From NCBI GenBank assembly GCA_938038445.1, contig CALHRZ010000028.1, positions 1 to 64,000 on the forward strand: a DNA stretch of 64,000 nucleotides, given 5' to 3'. Shown piece by piece: positions 45,603 to 54,024 of this stretch. The translations under genes were made by a program, and so were the position numbers. Below the pieces are notes generated by a model that was given only the letters and a program-made list of their open reading frames with translations, had not been told where the DNA came from and searched no databases. How positions within the stretch are numbered: the stretch's first letter is position 1; every line of letters begins with the position of its first letter. The DNA is from an uncultured bacterium (GTDB lineage Bacteria > Verrucomicrobiota > Kiritimatiellia > CAIKKV01).

Positions 45603-46703
45603 TTAACAAGTTGTCCCCCGGATCTTTTCCGCAATTCGTCGGCAATACGAAATATCGCCGTCAGGGGGAACCTGATCGGCCACACCGATAATGAAAGGAG
45701 TTCCTCCCCAACAGGACAGCAGCTTTTCCAAGTGCGACTCCACGTCGGCCCATGTGTAGGGAGGAGCGAACATGGCGCCCGGCAATCCACCCCACAGGAT
45801 CAGACGGTCGCTGCCCGCCACATGGCGCATTTCCTCCAACCCAACGTCTCCCACAGGCTTCGGCGTGAGCGCTTCGACGGCATCAAACCCAACGGCTGCC
45901 AGTTTGGGCAGCAGCCCGCGGATGGTCCCGTCCAAATGCACGGCCGCCTTTATCCCGGCGGCATGAAGCTTTTCCAGTCGGTGGCGATGAACCGGCGCCA
46001 TGAATTCCTCATAGAGGCTCGTGAAATTGTCACTGGAGAGATTTTCGGGGAAATGGACGACAGGCGGCGCCAACCTGCAAATGACATCCAGAATCGGTTT
46101 CTGTTGGAGTTCCATACGATGGAAAATGTCGCGCACTTTGCTCTCTTCGTCCATCAGCAGCATGATGGCGTTTTCCAGCCCCGCCCATTCGTAACAAAAG
46201 GCAGAAAGGGGGGTGCGGGGAAGCGCCAACGAGGGATAACCGCCGTAGCGCGCCCATAACTTCTGCCGTGCGGCAAAGGTGTCCAGATGGCGAGGTTCAA
46301 GCCGAGAGTGCTCCATAAGATAAAGCAGCCGATCCAAGTCGGCAGGAGTATTGACAAAGTGGTGCGTGACCGCCCAACAAGCACTCTCGGGGAGATAGCT
46401 CGACTCACTGATCATGTCCCCCAATGGCGTGTGAATGGCAACCCGGTTGCAACGGCCAGCCGTCTCAACGTGAGTGTTCACGCTGGCATCAAAAACCCGT
46501 TCGCAGGCCCAAAAGTGTGTGTAATCATAATACGGCATAAGCCCGAGTTCCTGATGGAGCTTCAGGTATCCTTCTTCGGTCGACCAGAGAGGGTCGGCCG
46601 TTCCGTCCTCTTGGCGGCCGCTGATCCAATACGAAATGTCTGCAGTCCAAACCGAACGTAAACTGTGTTGTCCACGGAAGGTTGCCAGGAAATCTTCTAT
46701 CAT
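45603..46703 (-). CDS. Uroporphyrinogen decarboxylase-like methyltransferase family protein
   Basis: A 366-residue TIM-barrel protein of the URO-D superfamily, with PPVVHFPENLSSDNFTSLYE, AAVHLDGTIRGLLPKLA, GFDAVEALTPKPVGDVGLEE and the C-terminal FIIGVADQVPPDGD that is typical of this group. The N-terminal Arg residues needed by true heme-pathway HemE are not evident, and the family in anaerobic PVC bacteria is widely used for methyl transfer to corrinoid or thiol acceptors. It is convergent with the secreted-protein operon, 60 bases away; whether it takes part in demethylating released sugars is speculation. Confidence 0.78.
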   Translation of the reverse strand: MIEDFLATFRGQHSLRSVWTADISYWISGRQEDGTADPLWSTEEGYLKLHQELGLMPYYDYTHFWACERVFDASVNTHVETAGRCNRVAIHTPLGDMISESSYLPESACWAVTHHFVNTPADLDRLLYLMEHSRLEPRHLDTFAARQKLWARYGGYPSLALPRTPLSAFCYEWAGLENAIMLLMDEESKVRDIFHRMELQQKPILDVICRLAPPVVHFPENLSSDNFTSLYEEFMAPVHRHRLEKLHAAGIKAAVHLDGTIRGLLPKLAAVGFDAVEALTPKPVGDVGLEEMRHVAGSDRLILWGGLPGAMFAPPYTWADVESHLEKLLSCWGGTPFIIGVADQVPPDGDISYCRRIAEKIRGTTC

Positions 46704-46731
46704 CGGAGTTCCCTTTCCGAAACCGCATACT

Positions 46732-47152
46732 TCATCGAATGGGCTTTGTGGCAGAACGTGCTAAAAAGAACATTGCTTCCAGTGCCTGAGCCTCTTCCGG
46801 TCTTGCCTGCCGCATTTTCCTGAATTCCACGAACTCCGCAAATTGATCGAGAAACGAGACGTCTATCCGCTCTAAGTTTTGCTTCAAGACTTCCAAACCG
46901 CGTGGAATGATTCGGTGGAATCCGCGCTTCGGAGATTCAAGCAGTCCGGCTTTCTTCAGGTACGTCCTTGCCCATCGGTCTCGGTTACGAAACAATTCCT
47001 CTCGCCCACTAGAAAGCATTTCCCGTCGTTCCGCGTCGGCCAAATGGGAACTCGTCGGCCAGAACGTCCACAGCATCTCAAGAGGGGTGTTTCTCATCGC
47101 CAAAGAACTTCAGCAGGGCGAACATGCAACGTTGATCGTCGGGAATGGCCAC
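46732..47152 (-). pseudogene. Broken Mrr-type restriction gene (N-terminal domain only)
   Basis: Two frames together spell an Mrr N-terminal winged-helix domain. The first runs from a GTG at 47152 (MAIPDDQRCMFALLKFFGDE) and hits a stop at 47078; the second carries DAERREMLSSGREELFRNR, DRWARTYLKKAGLLESPKRG and FHRIIPRGLEVL. Removing one C from the run of four near 47085 joins them. The frame then ends about 40 residues past the winged helix, at 46732, so the Mrr endonuclease domain is absent. It is therefore both frameshifted and truncated. It lies between purB and the URO-D-like gene with no methylase beside it. Confidence 0.75.
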
Positions 47153-47180
47153 GGAATAACCCTTTCGAATTCCCGCTTGG

Positions 47181-48605
47181 TTACAAAATATCCCCCGGTT
47201 CGTAAGCCGCTTCTTGGCCATGGCGCTCGAGAAAAGACGCCGCACGCTGGCGAACCGCCGCAATCTGTTCCCGAGCCCGCCCCACTGCAACTTGAACTTC
47301 CGCCGCTATCCGTTCAAGCGCTTCCCGTCGTACCCCCGCTTTCACAAAAACCGGATCGTCCGCCAGCGCTTCCATCAATCGCGGCTCCTCTCCGTTCCGC
47401 ATCCTTAAAGCCGCCGCAACCGCATGGCGCCGAATCGCTTCGTGCGCCGTTTCCCGTCCAATCCCCGCCTGAATGGCCGCCGCAAGAAACTGCGTCGTGG
47501 CCAAAAACGGTCCATACCGTTCCATCTCTCGCCGGATCACCGCGGGAAAGAGAGCCATGTCCCGCAAAATGACGAGAAACGTTTCGCATAGGCCATCCGA
47601 GGCGTAAAACGCGTCCGGCAGAATCACGCGGCGAAGGACGGAACAGGAGACATCCCCTTCCTCCCACTGGTCTCCCGCCAACCGCGAGGCGCCATCGGCA
47701 TACATCTTGAGCAGCTCGGACAAACCGCACACCCGTTCGGCGCTCCGCGTATTCATCTTGTGAGGCATCGCGCTCGACCCCACTTGCCCCGCTTGGAAAC
47801 CTTCCGTCAATAGATCGTATCCGGCCATCAGCCGGATCCCCTTGGCCGCATTCTCGCACGGAGCCGCGAGCAACGCGAGAGATTGCACCAGCGCCGTATC
47901 CAATGACCGAGGATACACCTGCCCCGGAGCCGCAAGAATCCTCCGGAACCCCAATGTCCCGGCAATCATTCGTTCCATCTGTTCGACCTTTTCTGCGCTG
48001 CCAAGAAGAACCAGCATGTCGGACTGGGTGCCGACGGGCCCTTTGATCCCCCGAAGCGGATAGTCGTCCAACAACCGTTCAAAAGCCAACAGATGTTCCA
48101 ACAACTCCTCCGCCCACATGGCCAGTCGCCGCCCCACCAGGGTCGGTTGCGCAGGTTGGTGATGGGTTCGGGCGGTCAGGGGCATATCGGCCCAAGTGTC
48201 GGCGCGATCGAGCAGACAGCGGAGAATGGCGGCATACTTGCCAAGAATGATGCGACCGGCCCGAACATTTTGCATCTGCTCAACGTTGTCGGTCAGATCC
48301 CGCGAGGTCATCCCCTGATGAAGGTGTTCCCCAGCGCCCGCCTCTTCGACAAAGGCTTCAATCCGAGCCTTGACGTCGTGTTTGGTCCGCCGTTCGATTT
48401 CCGCAATTCGGGCGAGGTTGATGCGGGTTTTGGCCGCCTCGAACCGGGCAATGGCTTCTTCCGGAATCGAAAGTCCCAGGGCGCGTTGCGCTTTCATCAC
48501 GGCAATCCAAAGTTCACGCTCTGCAAGGATTTTCCCCTCCTCGGAAAAAATCGCGTTAAGCGAAGCGGTGGCGTAGCGAGCCGACAACACATTAAGGTTT
48601 GCCAT
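47181..48605 (-). CDS. purB: Adenylosuccinate lyase
   Basis: A 474-residue fumarase/aspartase-superfamily enzyme that acts twice in purine synthesis (SAICAR to AICAR, adenylosuccinate to AMP). The superfamily signature is GSSAMPHKMN; HQGMTSRDLTDN and TARTHHQPAQPT supply further active-site residues. The start is ATG 48605 (MANLNVLSARYAT), although the frame is open to 48656. It lies downstream of the Ehr-type operon on the same strand, with 67 bases between. Confidence 0.95.
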   Translation of the reverse strand: MANLNVLSARYATASLNAIFSEEGKILAERELWIAVMKAQRALGLSIPEEAIARFEAAKTRINLARIAEIERRTKHDVKARIEAFVEEAGAGEHLHQGMTSRDLTDNVEQMQNVRAGRIILGKYAAILRCLLDRADTWADMPLTARTHHQPAQPTLVGRRLAMWAEELLEHLLAFERLLDDYPLRGIKGPVGTQSDMLVLLGSAEKVEQMERMIAGTLGFRRILAAPGQVYPRSLDTALVQSLALLAAPCENAAKGIRLMAGYDLLTEGFQAGQVGSSAMPHKMNTRSAERVCGLSELLKMYADGASRLAGDQWEEGDVSCSVLRRVILPDAFYASDGLCETFLVILRDMALFPAVIRREMERYGPFLATTQFLAAAIQAGIGRETAHEAIRRHAVAAALRMRNGEEPRLMEALADDPVFVKAGVRREALERIAAEVQVAVGRAREQIAAVRQRAASFLERHGQEAAYEPGDIL

Positions 48606-48672
48606 GGAACGCGCTCTCCTGCGGGGACAATCCCCGCTCGGATCGCATCGTACCACATCCCGCTCCCAGGAC

Positions 48673-49436
48673 TCAACCCTGGCGACCGATCAGGCGAAGA
48701 AGACCGTCCAAAATGGTCAGAGGATGAGGCGGGCAACCGGGAATATACAAATCCACCGGCACGGTCAAGGCGGCTCCGTTGAGTTGTTTCGGATGACCGG
48801 CATAAGGCCCCCCCGATACGGCACAGGCACCCACCGCGATCACGAGTTTCGGAGCCGGTATCGCGTCGTAGGTTTTTTCAGCGCGAGTTGCATGTTGCGG
48901 GTGACGGGGCCCGTAATCAACAGCCCATCCGCATGCCGGGGCGATGCCACAAACTGAATGCCGAAACGACCGATATCCCAAGCCAGTGTCGTGAGAACAT
49001 TGGTATCGGCTTCACAGGCATTGCAGCCGCCGGCCGATACTTGTCGGAGTTTCAACGACCGCCGAAAAATCGTCGCCGCAATCTCATGCCGTACGGGTGG
49101 AATGCCTTGCGAATCGGCGGTAACCGTCAGCCTTTCACGGCTTGAAGCGGCCAACCGAAATTCCCGAGTAAATGAAATCGCCCCGGTCGGACAAACGCCA
49201 GGGCACTCCCGGCAGAACAGGCACTTCCCGGTATCGAGGGTTGGAAATTGGCCTTCTTCCCGTTGCAACGCCCCCACAGGACAGGCGTCCGCACAACGCC
49301 GACACCGCGTGTCACAAGGACGCCCCCCAATCACAGGCCGGCCTGCAAAACGAGCAGGCAACGGGGGCGGCGGTCCTTTCGGATAGGACAGGGTCCTGTA
49401 TTTTTGTTTCAGTCGAGCTTTCAGAATGTCGAACAT
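48673..49436 (-). pseudogene. Ferredoxin plus NuoB-like small subunit of Ehr complex, frameshifted
   Basis: The N-terminal part (from ATG 49436) has two 4Fe-4S motifs, CDTRCRRCADACP and CLFCRECPGVCP, as in HycF/NuoI, fused to a NuoB/HycG-like 20-kDa domain that starts RQVSAGGCNACEADTN. At LALKK the frame goes wrong and ends at 48840. The continuation (TYDAIPAPKLVIAVGACAVS, then LYIPGCPPHP) is in another frame and ends at 48673. Adding one A to the run of six at about 48874-48879 joins both. All iron-sulfur cysteines would be intact in the joined protein. A real mutation, a slippage-dependent product or an assembly error are all possible; see findings. Confidence 0.82.
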
Positions 49437-49456
49437 GGAAGTTCGTTCCCTTCTTC

Positions 49457-50974
49457 CTACAAGTCATGCCCACAGTAAGACAGGTTGAAGCTTTTGTTGC
49501 ACAAGGGAAAATCCGAAATCAGCTGGTCCCGCATGGCACAGGCCAGACCGAACCAGTTGTGAAACGACGGATCCACCACCTTGTAAAAGGCAAGCTGCCC
49601 TTCATCATCGGTTGCCGCTACGTGGCAAATTTCGCCCCGCCAGCCTTCGGTCAATGACGCCACCCATCGCCGGGGAGCCAGCGTCATGACCGCCGGTGGC
49701 GAACGATCGGCGGGAAGGGATTGAAGCAGCGCTCGGATCGCGGCAAACGACTGCTGAATCTCCATTCGACGCACCAAAGCTCGAGCCAAACAGTCGCCCG
49801 TTCCCCACGTGCACACCGGCACGTGGACAAACTGATAAAACCCATAGGGAAATTCGCTTCGCACATCGCACGGCAGTCCGGACGCTCGGCCGGCAACTCC
49901 CACCAGCCCGATCTGCCTTGCCAGGGATTCGGAAACCTCTCCAACCCCATCGAACCGAGCCAAAACCGATGGCGTTTCGAACAACTGCTCGATGGCCGAA
50001 AGGGCATCGGCTTCAATGTCGTCCAGCCGTCTTTTCAGTTCGCTCTCCAGCGTTTGATCCAGATCGAATCCTGTGCCCCCCGGCACAATCAGTCCTCGCC
50101 CAAATCGGTTTCCGCACAATTCGGCCGTCAGGTTCAACACATCCCCCCGAATGCGTCCGCAATAGCTCGCCGCCGGAAGAAATCCCACGTCCCCCGCCAT
50201 TGCGCCAAGGTCTCCAATATGATTGGCCAACCGTTCCAGTTCGGCCGCAATCATCCGGACCGCTTCGGCTCGAGGAGAAGGGCGAACCCCCGCAAGCCCT
50301 TCCAAGACTCGGCAATAGGCGGTGGCATGGCCGATGGTTGAATCGCCGGCCAGCGTCTCGATGTAATGGCGCATGCGCGGCGAATTTCCTTCGCCGACCG
50401 CCCGCTCAATGCCGCGGTGCTGATAGCCGAGCGAAATCTCGAGATGATAGACGGTTTCCCCGTGGCACTGAAAACGGAAATGGCCCGGCTCGATGACCCC
50501 TGCATGAACCGGTCCCACCGCCACTTCATGAACGTCCTCCCCTTCCACCCGAAAGAACTCCGTAACGCCCACGGTCGGGAGGAGGAGGCTGGGTCTGCCC
50601 CCCGAGCGAGAGCGAGGGGGTTGAAAACGAATGGGTTTCAACCACGGATGCCCTTCAGGACGAATTCCCCACTGTTCGAAAATCTCACGTTCGAACCAGT
50701 GCGCGGCGGGAATGCCGGGAGTCAGAGCGGGGTAAGACGAGCCTACGGCACAGCCGATCATCTGCAAATCGCCAGACATCGGCCTTGCCAAAACGGCGAC
50801 CAGTCGAGCCCCATCGAACGAATCGTCGGGCACGACAAACAAGGCCGAAAGCCGATGGCCCGCTTCGATCCCTTTCCCAAGAAGAGTCCGAAACTGTTCG
50901 AAGGAAACCCCGGACTCCTGGGAACACACGGCCGTCTCTCCATTTCGAAGCGAACACAAGATGGGCGGGTTCAT
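49457..50974 (-). CDS. NuoCD/HyfG-like large subunit lacking Ni ligands (Ehr)
   Basis: A 505-residue fusion of a NuoC-like N-terminal domain (WFEREIFEQWGIRPEGHP) and a NuoD/[NiFe]-hydrogenase-like domain (SLGYQHRGIERAVGE, then RMIAAELERLANHIGDLGAM). In true group 4 hydrogenases the first nickel motif is RICGIC; here the segment is ETLAGDSTIGH with no cysteine. The C-terminal DPCxxC is replaced by NKSFNLSYCGHDL. So it cannot hold a NiFe centre and belongs to the energy-converting hydrogenase-related group. The ATG at 50974 lies just past the stop of the upstream subunit. Confidence 0.9.
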   Translation of the reverse strand: MNPPILCSLRNGETAVCSQESGVSFEQFRTLLGKGIEAGHRLSALFVVPDDSFDGARLVAVLARPMSGDLQMIGCAVGSSYPALTPGIPAAHWFEREIFEQWGIRPEGHPWLKPIRFQPPRSRSGGRPSLLLPTVGVTEFFRVEGEDVHEVAVGPVHAGVIEPGHFRFQCHGETVYHLEISLGYQHRGIERAVGEGNSPRMRHYIETLAGDSTIGHATAYCRVLEGLAGVRPSPRAEAVRMIAAELERLANHIGDLGAMAGDVGFLPAASYCGRIRGDVLNLTAELCGNRFGRGLIVPGGTGFDLDQTLESELKRRLDDIEADALSAIEQLFETPSVLARFDGVGEVSESLARQIGLVGVAGRASGLPCDVRSEFPYGFYQFVHVPVCTWGTGDCLARALVRRMEIQQSFAAIRALLQSLPADRSPPAVMTLAPRRWVASLTEGWRGEICHVAATDDEGQLAFYKVVDPSFHNWFGLACAMRDQLISDFPLCNKSFNLSYCGHDL

Positions 50975-50975
50975 G

Positions 50976-52456
50976 TTAAGGACCTCCAAGACCCACGGCC
51001 GCACGATGAATCAAACGCCAGAGGGGGGCAGAAACAAATAAACCTAACCCCAACGCCATCGCCCCCAGGACCAGGGGAGAAAGAATCGACCAGAGAGGTT
51101 CCCGAATCGAGGACGAAGAGCCGTCGTGCCCTTCCGCCATGGAGGGCCGGCCAAACGCCATCGGAAGAATATGACGCATCACGCCGGCAAAAACCACGCT
51201 CAATGCCAACAGAAAAAAAACCGCAGCCACCCATCGGCCATTCTCCAAAAGTCCTTTAAGCACAAGCCATTCGCTCAGAAATGGGCCAAAGGGGGGAAGT
51301 CCCCCAAGGGCAAAAAAACCTCCCAACCAGAGGCCACCGCTGATCGGCGTCAGAGATAACGCCCCTTGAATATCGGCAATACGCTTGCTGCGAAACACCG
51401 CTAAAAGATTGCCGGATACGAGAAAGAGCAACCCTTTGGCCAAGGAGTGGTTCAGAGCGTGCAAAAGAGCCCCCGCAACGGCGAGTCCTCCCCCGCCCAT
51501 TCCCAAGGCCAGAATGCCCATGTTTTCGATACTTGAATACGCCAGCAGCCGTTTGTAGTCGCCCTGCCGTACAACAAATAAGGCCGCCACAACCAGGGAA
51601 ATCAATCCGAATACGATGAGGAGCCCCCCGCTGAACATGCCGAGCCCGGCAGCCAGCAGAATGGCATGCGCACGAAGCTGCGCGAGAAACGCACAGTTCA
51701 AAAGGGCTCCGGAAAGCAAGGCCGACACCATCGAAGGAGCTTCGCTGTGGGCATCGGGAAGCCAGGTATGCATGGGGGCAAGCCGTGCTTTGGTACCATA
51801 GCCGACCAGCATGAGAATGAAGGCCGCCTTCAGCCAAACGGGATTTAACCCGCCGGCCGACGCAATCAACTCGTGGAGTGCCAGAAGCCGAACCAGTCCC
51901 TCGCCGGCTACCGCGAGCATGAACACCCCCAACAAGGCGAAAGCAATGCCGACCGAGCAAATCAGCAGATATTTCCACGTCGCCTCCAGACTCCGATGAT
52001 GACGGTGAAAACTGATGAGCGGCGCGCTCGCCAGCGTCGTCGCCTCCACCGCAACCCAAAGCAACCCGAGATGCTGCGCGATACAGACAAGGCTCATGCT
52101 GGCCAAAAAGAGAAACAAACAGCCGACGAACATCCCTTCGGGCTCGTTCCGGAAAAGAAAGCCCTCCTCAAGATCTCGAGTTGTTCGCCCTTCTTCCCGC
52201 CGAAGATACCCTAAAGTATAGAATACGACGGACAAAAACAGAATGGCCGTCGTCGCCAGAAACATCCGCCCTAAGGAATCCAGCCCGACCCACCGCCCTT
52301 CAGCGTCGGATGGAAATGAAAAGAACAGCCCGAACACTGCGGCGGCATGCGCAAGAGCCCCAACCCCAACAGAAGCCGCCGCACAGGCCGGCTCCATGGG
52401 GTCCAGGCGGCCACGCCGAACAGAAAAGGAATTCCAACAACCATCCAAAGGTTCAT
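50976..52456 (-). pseudogene. HyfF/NuoN-like antiporter subunit, frameshifted near N-terminus
   Basis: The expected start is ATG 52456, two bases after the hyfE-like stop, giving MNLWMVVGIPFLFGVAAWTP and then RRLLLGLG, a normal first helix. The frame then ends early. The rest of the protein (GALAHAAAVFGLFFSF onward, about 450 residues, including the conserved proton-channel segments MLVGYGTKARLAPMHTWLPD and ALLHALNHSLAKGLLF) is in another frame. Adding one G to one of two G4 runs around 52358-52367 restores a single frame. An ATG at about 52397 could still start a protein lacking the first helix. Confidence 0.78.
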
Positions 52457-52457
52457 T

Positions 52458-53105
52458 TCACTCCTTCAAAACCGATAGACGATCCGTGTCAATATGGTCA
52501 AATTCGCGGTTGATTTGAAAGAGGACGATTCCCATCACAAAAACAGCCGCCATAACATCCAGCAAGATCCCCAGTTCGATCAAAAGCGGTTCCCGAATCG
52601 CTTGCGAAACCCCAAACAGGTAAACGCCATTTTCCATCGTCAGGTAACCGAGCACCTGGGTCAGCGCCTTCCGCCGCGTGATAATCACCAAAAGCCCCGT
52701 CAAAAGGGTAAAGAACGCACTGGGTAGGAGTCCTTTCTCCGTGCTCGGCGGGGCGGAGACCTGCAGAGGCCGCGCAATCAAAAAGCTGAGACCCATCAAA
52801 CCTCCACCCAGGAGCAAAAGGGTTGAAAAATCCACAAAGGGTTCGACTTCCCGAGTCACGCTCGCATCCCGCATCGCCCTCCGAAGAAGCCAGGGCAACA
52901 CCACCCCTTTGACCGCCAAAAGAAGCAAGGCAAAAGCGGCGGTCCCCCCCCATAGGGGCTCCGAGGACAAACTCACCAGGATAACCGCCAACAAAACACC
53001 TTGAAGGGCCACGGCCGAAATGCAGGCCGGTATCCGACTGGACCCAAGAATCCGCAAATTGGTCAGAAGAAGGAGAACGATCAGAAAATCCACAATCCCC
53101 GTCAT
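52458..53105 (-). CDS. HyfE/NuoK-like membrane subunit
   Basis: A 215-residue membrane protein with six hydrophobic stretches. KGVVLPWLLRRAM and GYLTMENGVYLFGVS, the latter with the conserved Glu of NuoK/HyfE, place it in the hydrogenase-4 component E family. The C-terminus (FQINREFDHIDTDRLSVLKE) is typical too. It follows the NuoH-like gene by four bases and precedes the HyfF-like gene by one. The frame is intact. Confidence 0.88.
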   Translation of the reverse strand: MTGIVDFLIVLLLLTNLRILGSSRIPACISAVALQGVLLAVILVSLSSEPLWGGTAAFALLLLAVKGVVLPWLLRRAMRDASVTREVEPFVDFSTLLLLGGGLMGLSFLIARPLQVSAPPSTEKGLLPSAFFTLLTGLLVIITRRKALTQVLGYLTMENGVYLFGVSQAIREPLLIELGILLDVMAAVFVMGIVLFQINREFDHIDTDRLSVLKE

Positions 53106-53109
53106 CGCT

Positions 53110-54024
53110 TTACCTCGCGGCCCACAGAAGAGCCATCAATGCCAAAACACCCGCCAAAAGGATCAATTGCGGAACCCGGATCAGCCGCAAACGCGCCATC
53201 GAAGACTCCACGATCCCCACCGCCACCGCCACCGCGAAAACCCCGCCGATCCCCCCCATCACTTCGAGAAAGGGTCGCGCACTCGAGAACGGGAAAAATG
53301 CCCCGGCCACCAGCGCGGAAAACATCCACAGCTTCAGGGCGGCGCCGTACTGCACAAAACCGATGTCTATGCCTCCATGGTCCAGCACCATCGCTTCATG
53401 GATCATGGTCAATTCCAGATGAGTGGTGGGATCATCAACCGGAATTCGGGCATTCTCAACCAACAGTACCAGCGCAACCGCTCCCCCCGCCAGCCAGATG
53501 GTGGAAATCCCTTGGTGGACCATGTGCCGGGGGAGCGTCCCGTAAATTTCAGAAAGTGATGCGCCCTGAGTGACAACCGCCAACGTCAGAACGCTCACAA
53601 AGAAGACCGGTTCCGCCAAGAGTGAAAAACGGACCTCCCGACTGGCGCCCATGCCTTCGAAGGCAGATCCCGTATCCAACGCCGCCAAAACCATCAAGAA
53701 CCGCCCAAGACTTAGACTGTAGGCCACCATGAAAACATCGCCCGGAAAAGCCGCGGGTGCGGGAATCCGCCCGAGAGGAACAAAAGTCAGGCTAAGCAAT
53801 GCTGCGGCCAGGTTGGCAATCGGTCCCGCCCAAAAGACCCAACTGGTTGTTCGACTGTAAACGCCCCCCTTGCGGAAGAGTTTGACAAAATCAAAGTACG
53901 GTTGCATCAGGGGCGCACCCTCGCGCCCTGCAAAAAAAGCCTTCGTCTTCTGGATCACCCCCAACAGTAAAGGCGATAATGTTATCGCCAAGCCGAATGA
54001 AACGAACGAAAAGGCGGGAGTCAT
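53110..54024 (-). CDS. HycD/NuoH-like membrane subunit
   Basis: A 304-residue membrane protein that links the hydrophilic arm to the antiporter-like subunits. Family landmarks are GREGAPLMQPYFDFVKLFRK, SLGRFLMVLAALDTGSAFEG and ENARIPVDDPTTHLELTMIH, all with the charged residues of the quinone- or ferredoxin-coupling region of HycD/NuoH. ATG 54024 overlaps the stop of the HyfB-like gene (ATGA); the frame extends far upstream but only as a shadow of that gene. The frame is intact. Confidence 0.93.
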   Translation of the reverse strand: MTPAFSFVSFGLAITLSPLLLGVIQKTKAFFAGREGAPLMQPYFDFVKLFRKGGVYSRTTSWVFWAGPIANLAAALLSLTFVPLGRIPAPAAFPGDVFMVAYSLSLGRFLMVLAALDTGSAFEGMGASREVRFSLLAEPVFFVSVLTLAVVTQGASLSEIYGTLPRHMVHQGISTIWLAGGAVALVLLVENARIPVDDPTTHLELTMIHEAMVLDHGGIDIGFVQYGAALKLWMFSALVAGAFFPFSSARPFLEVMGGIGGVFAVAVAVGIVESSMARLRLIRVPQLILLAGVLALMALLWAAR

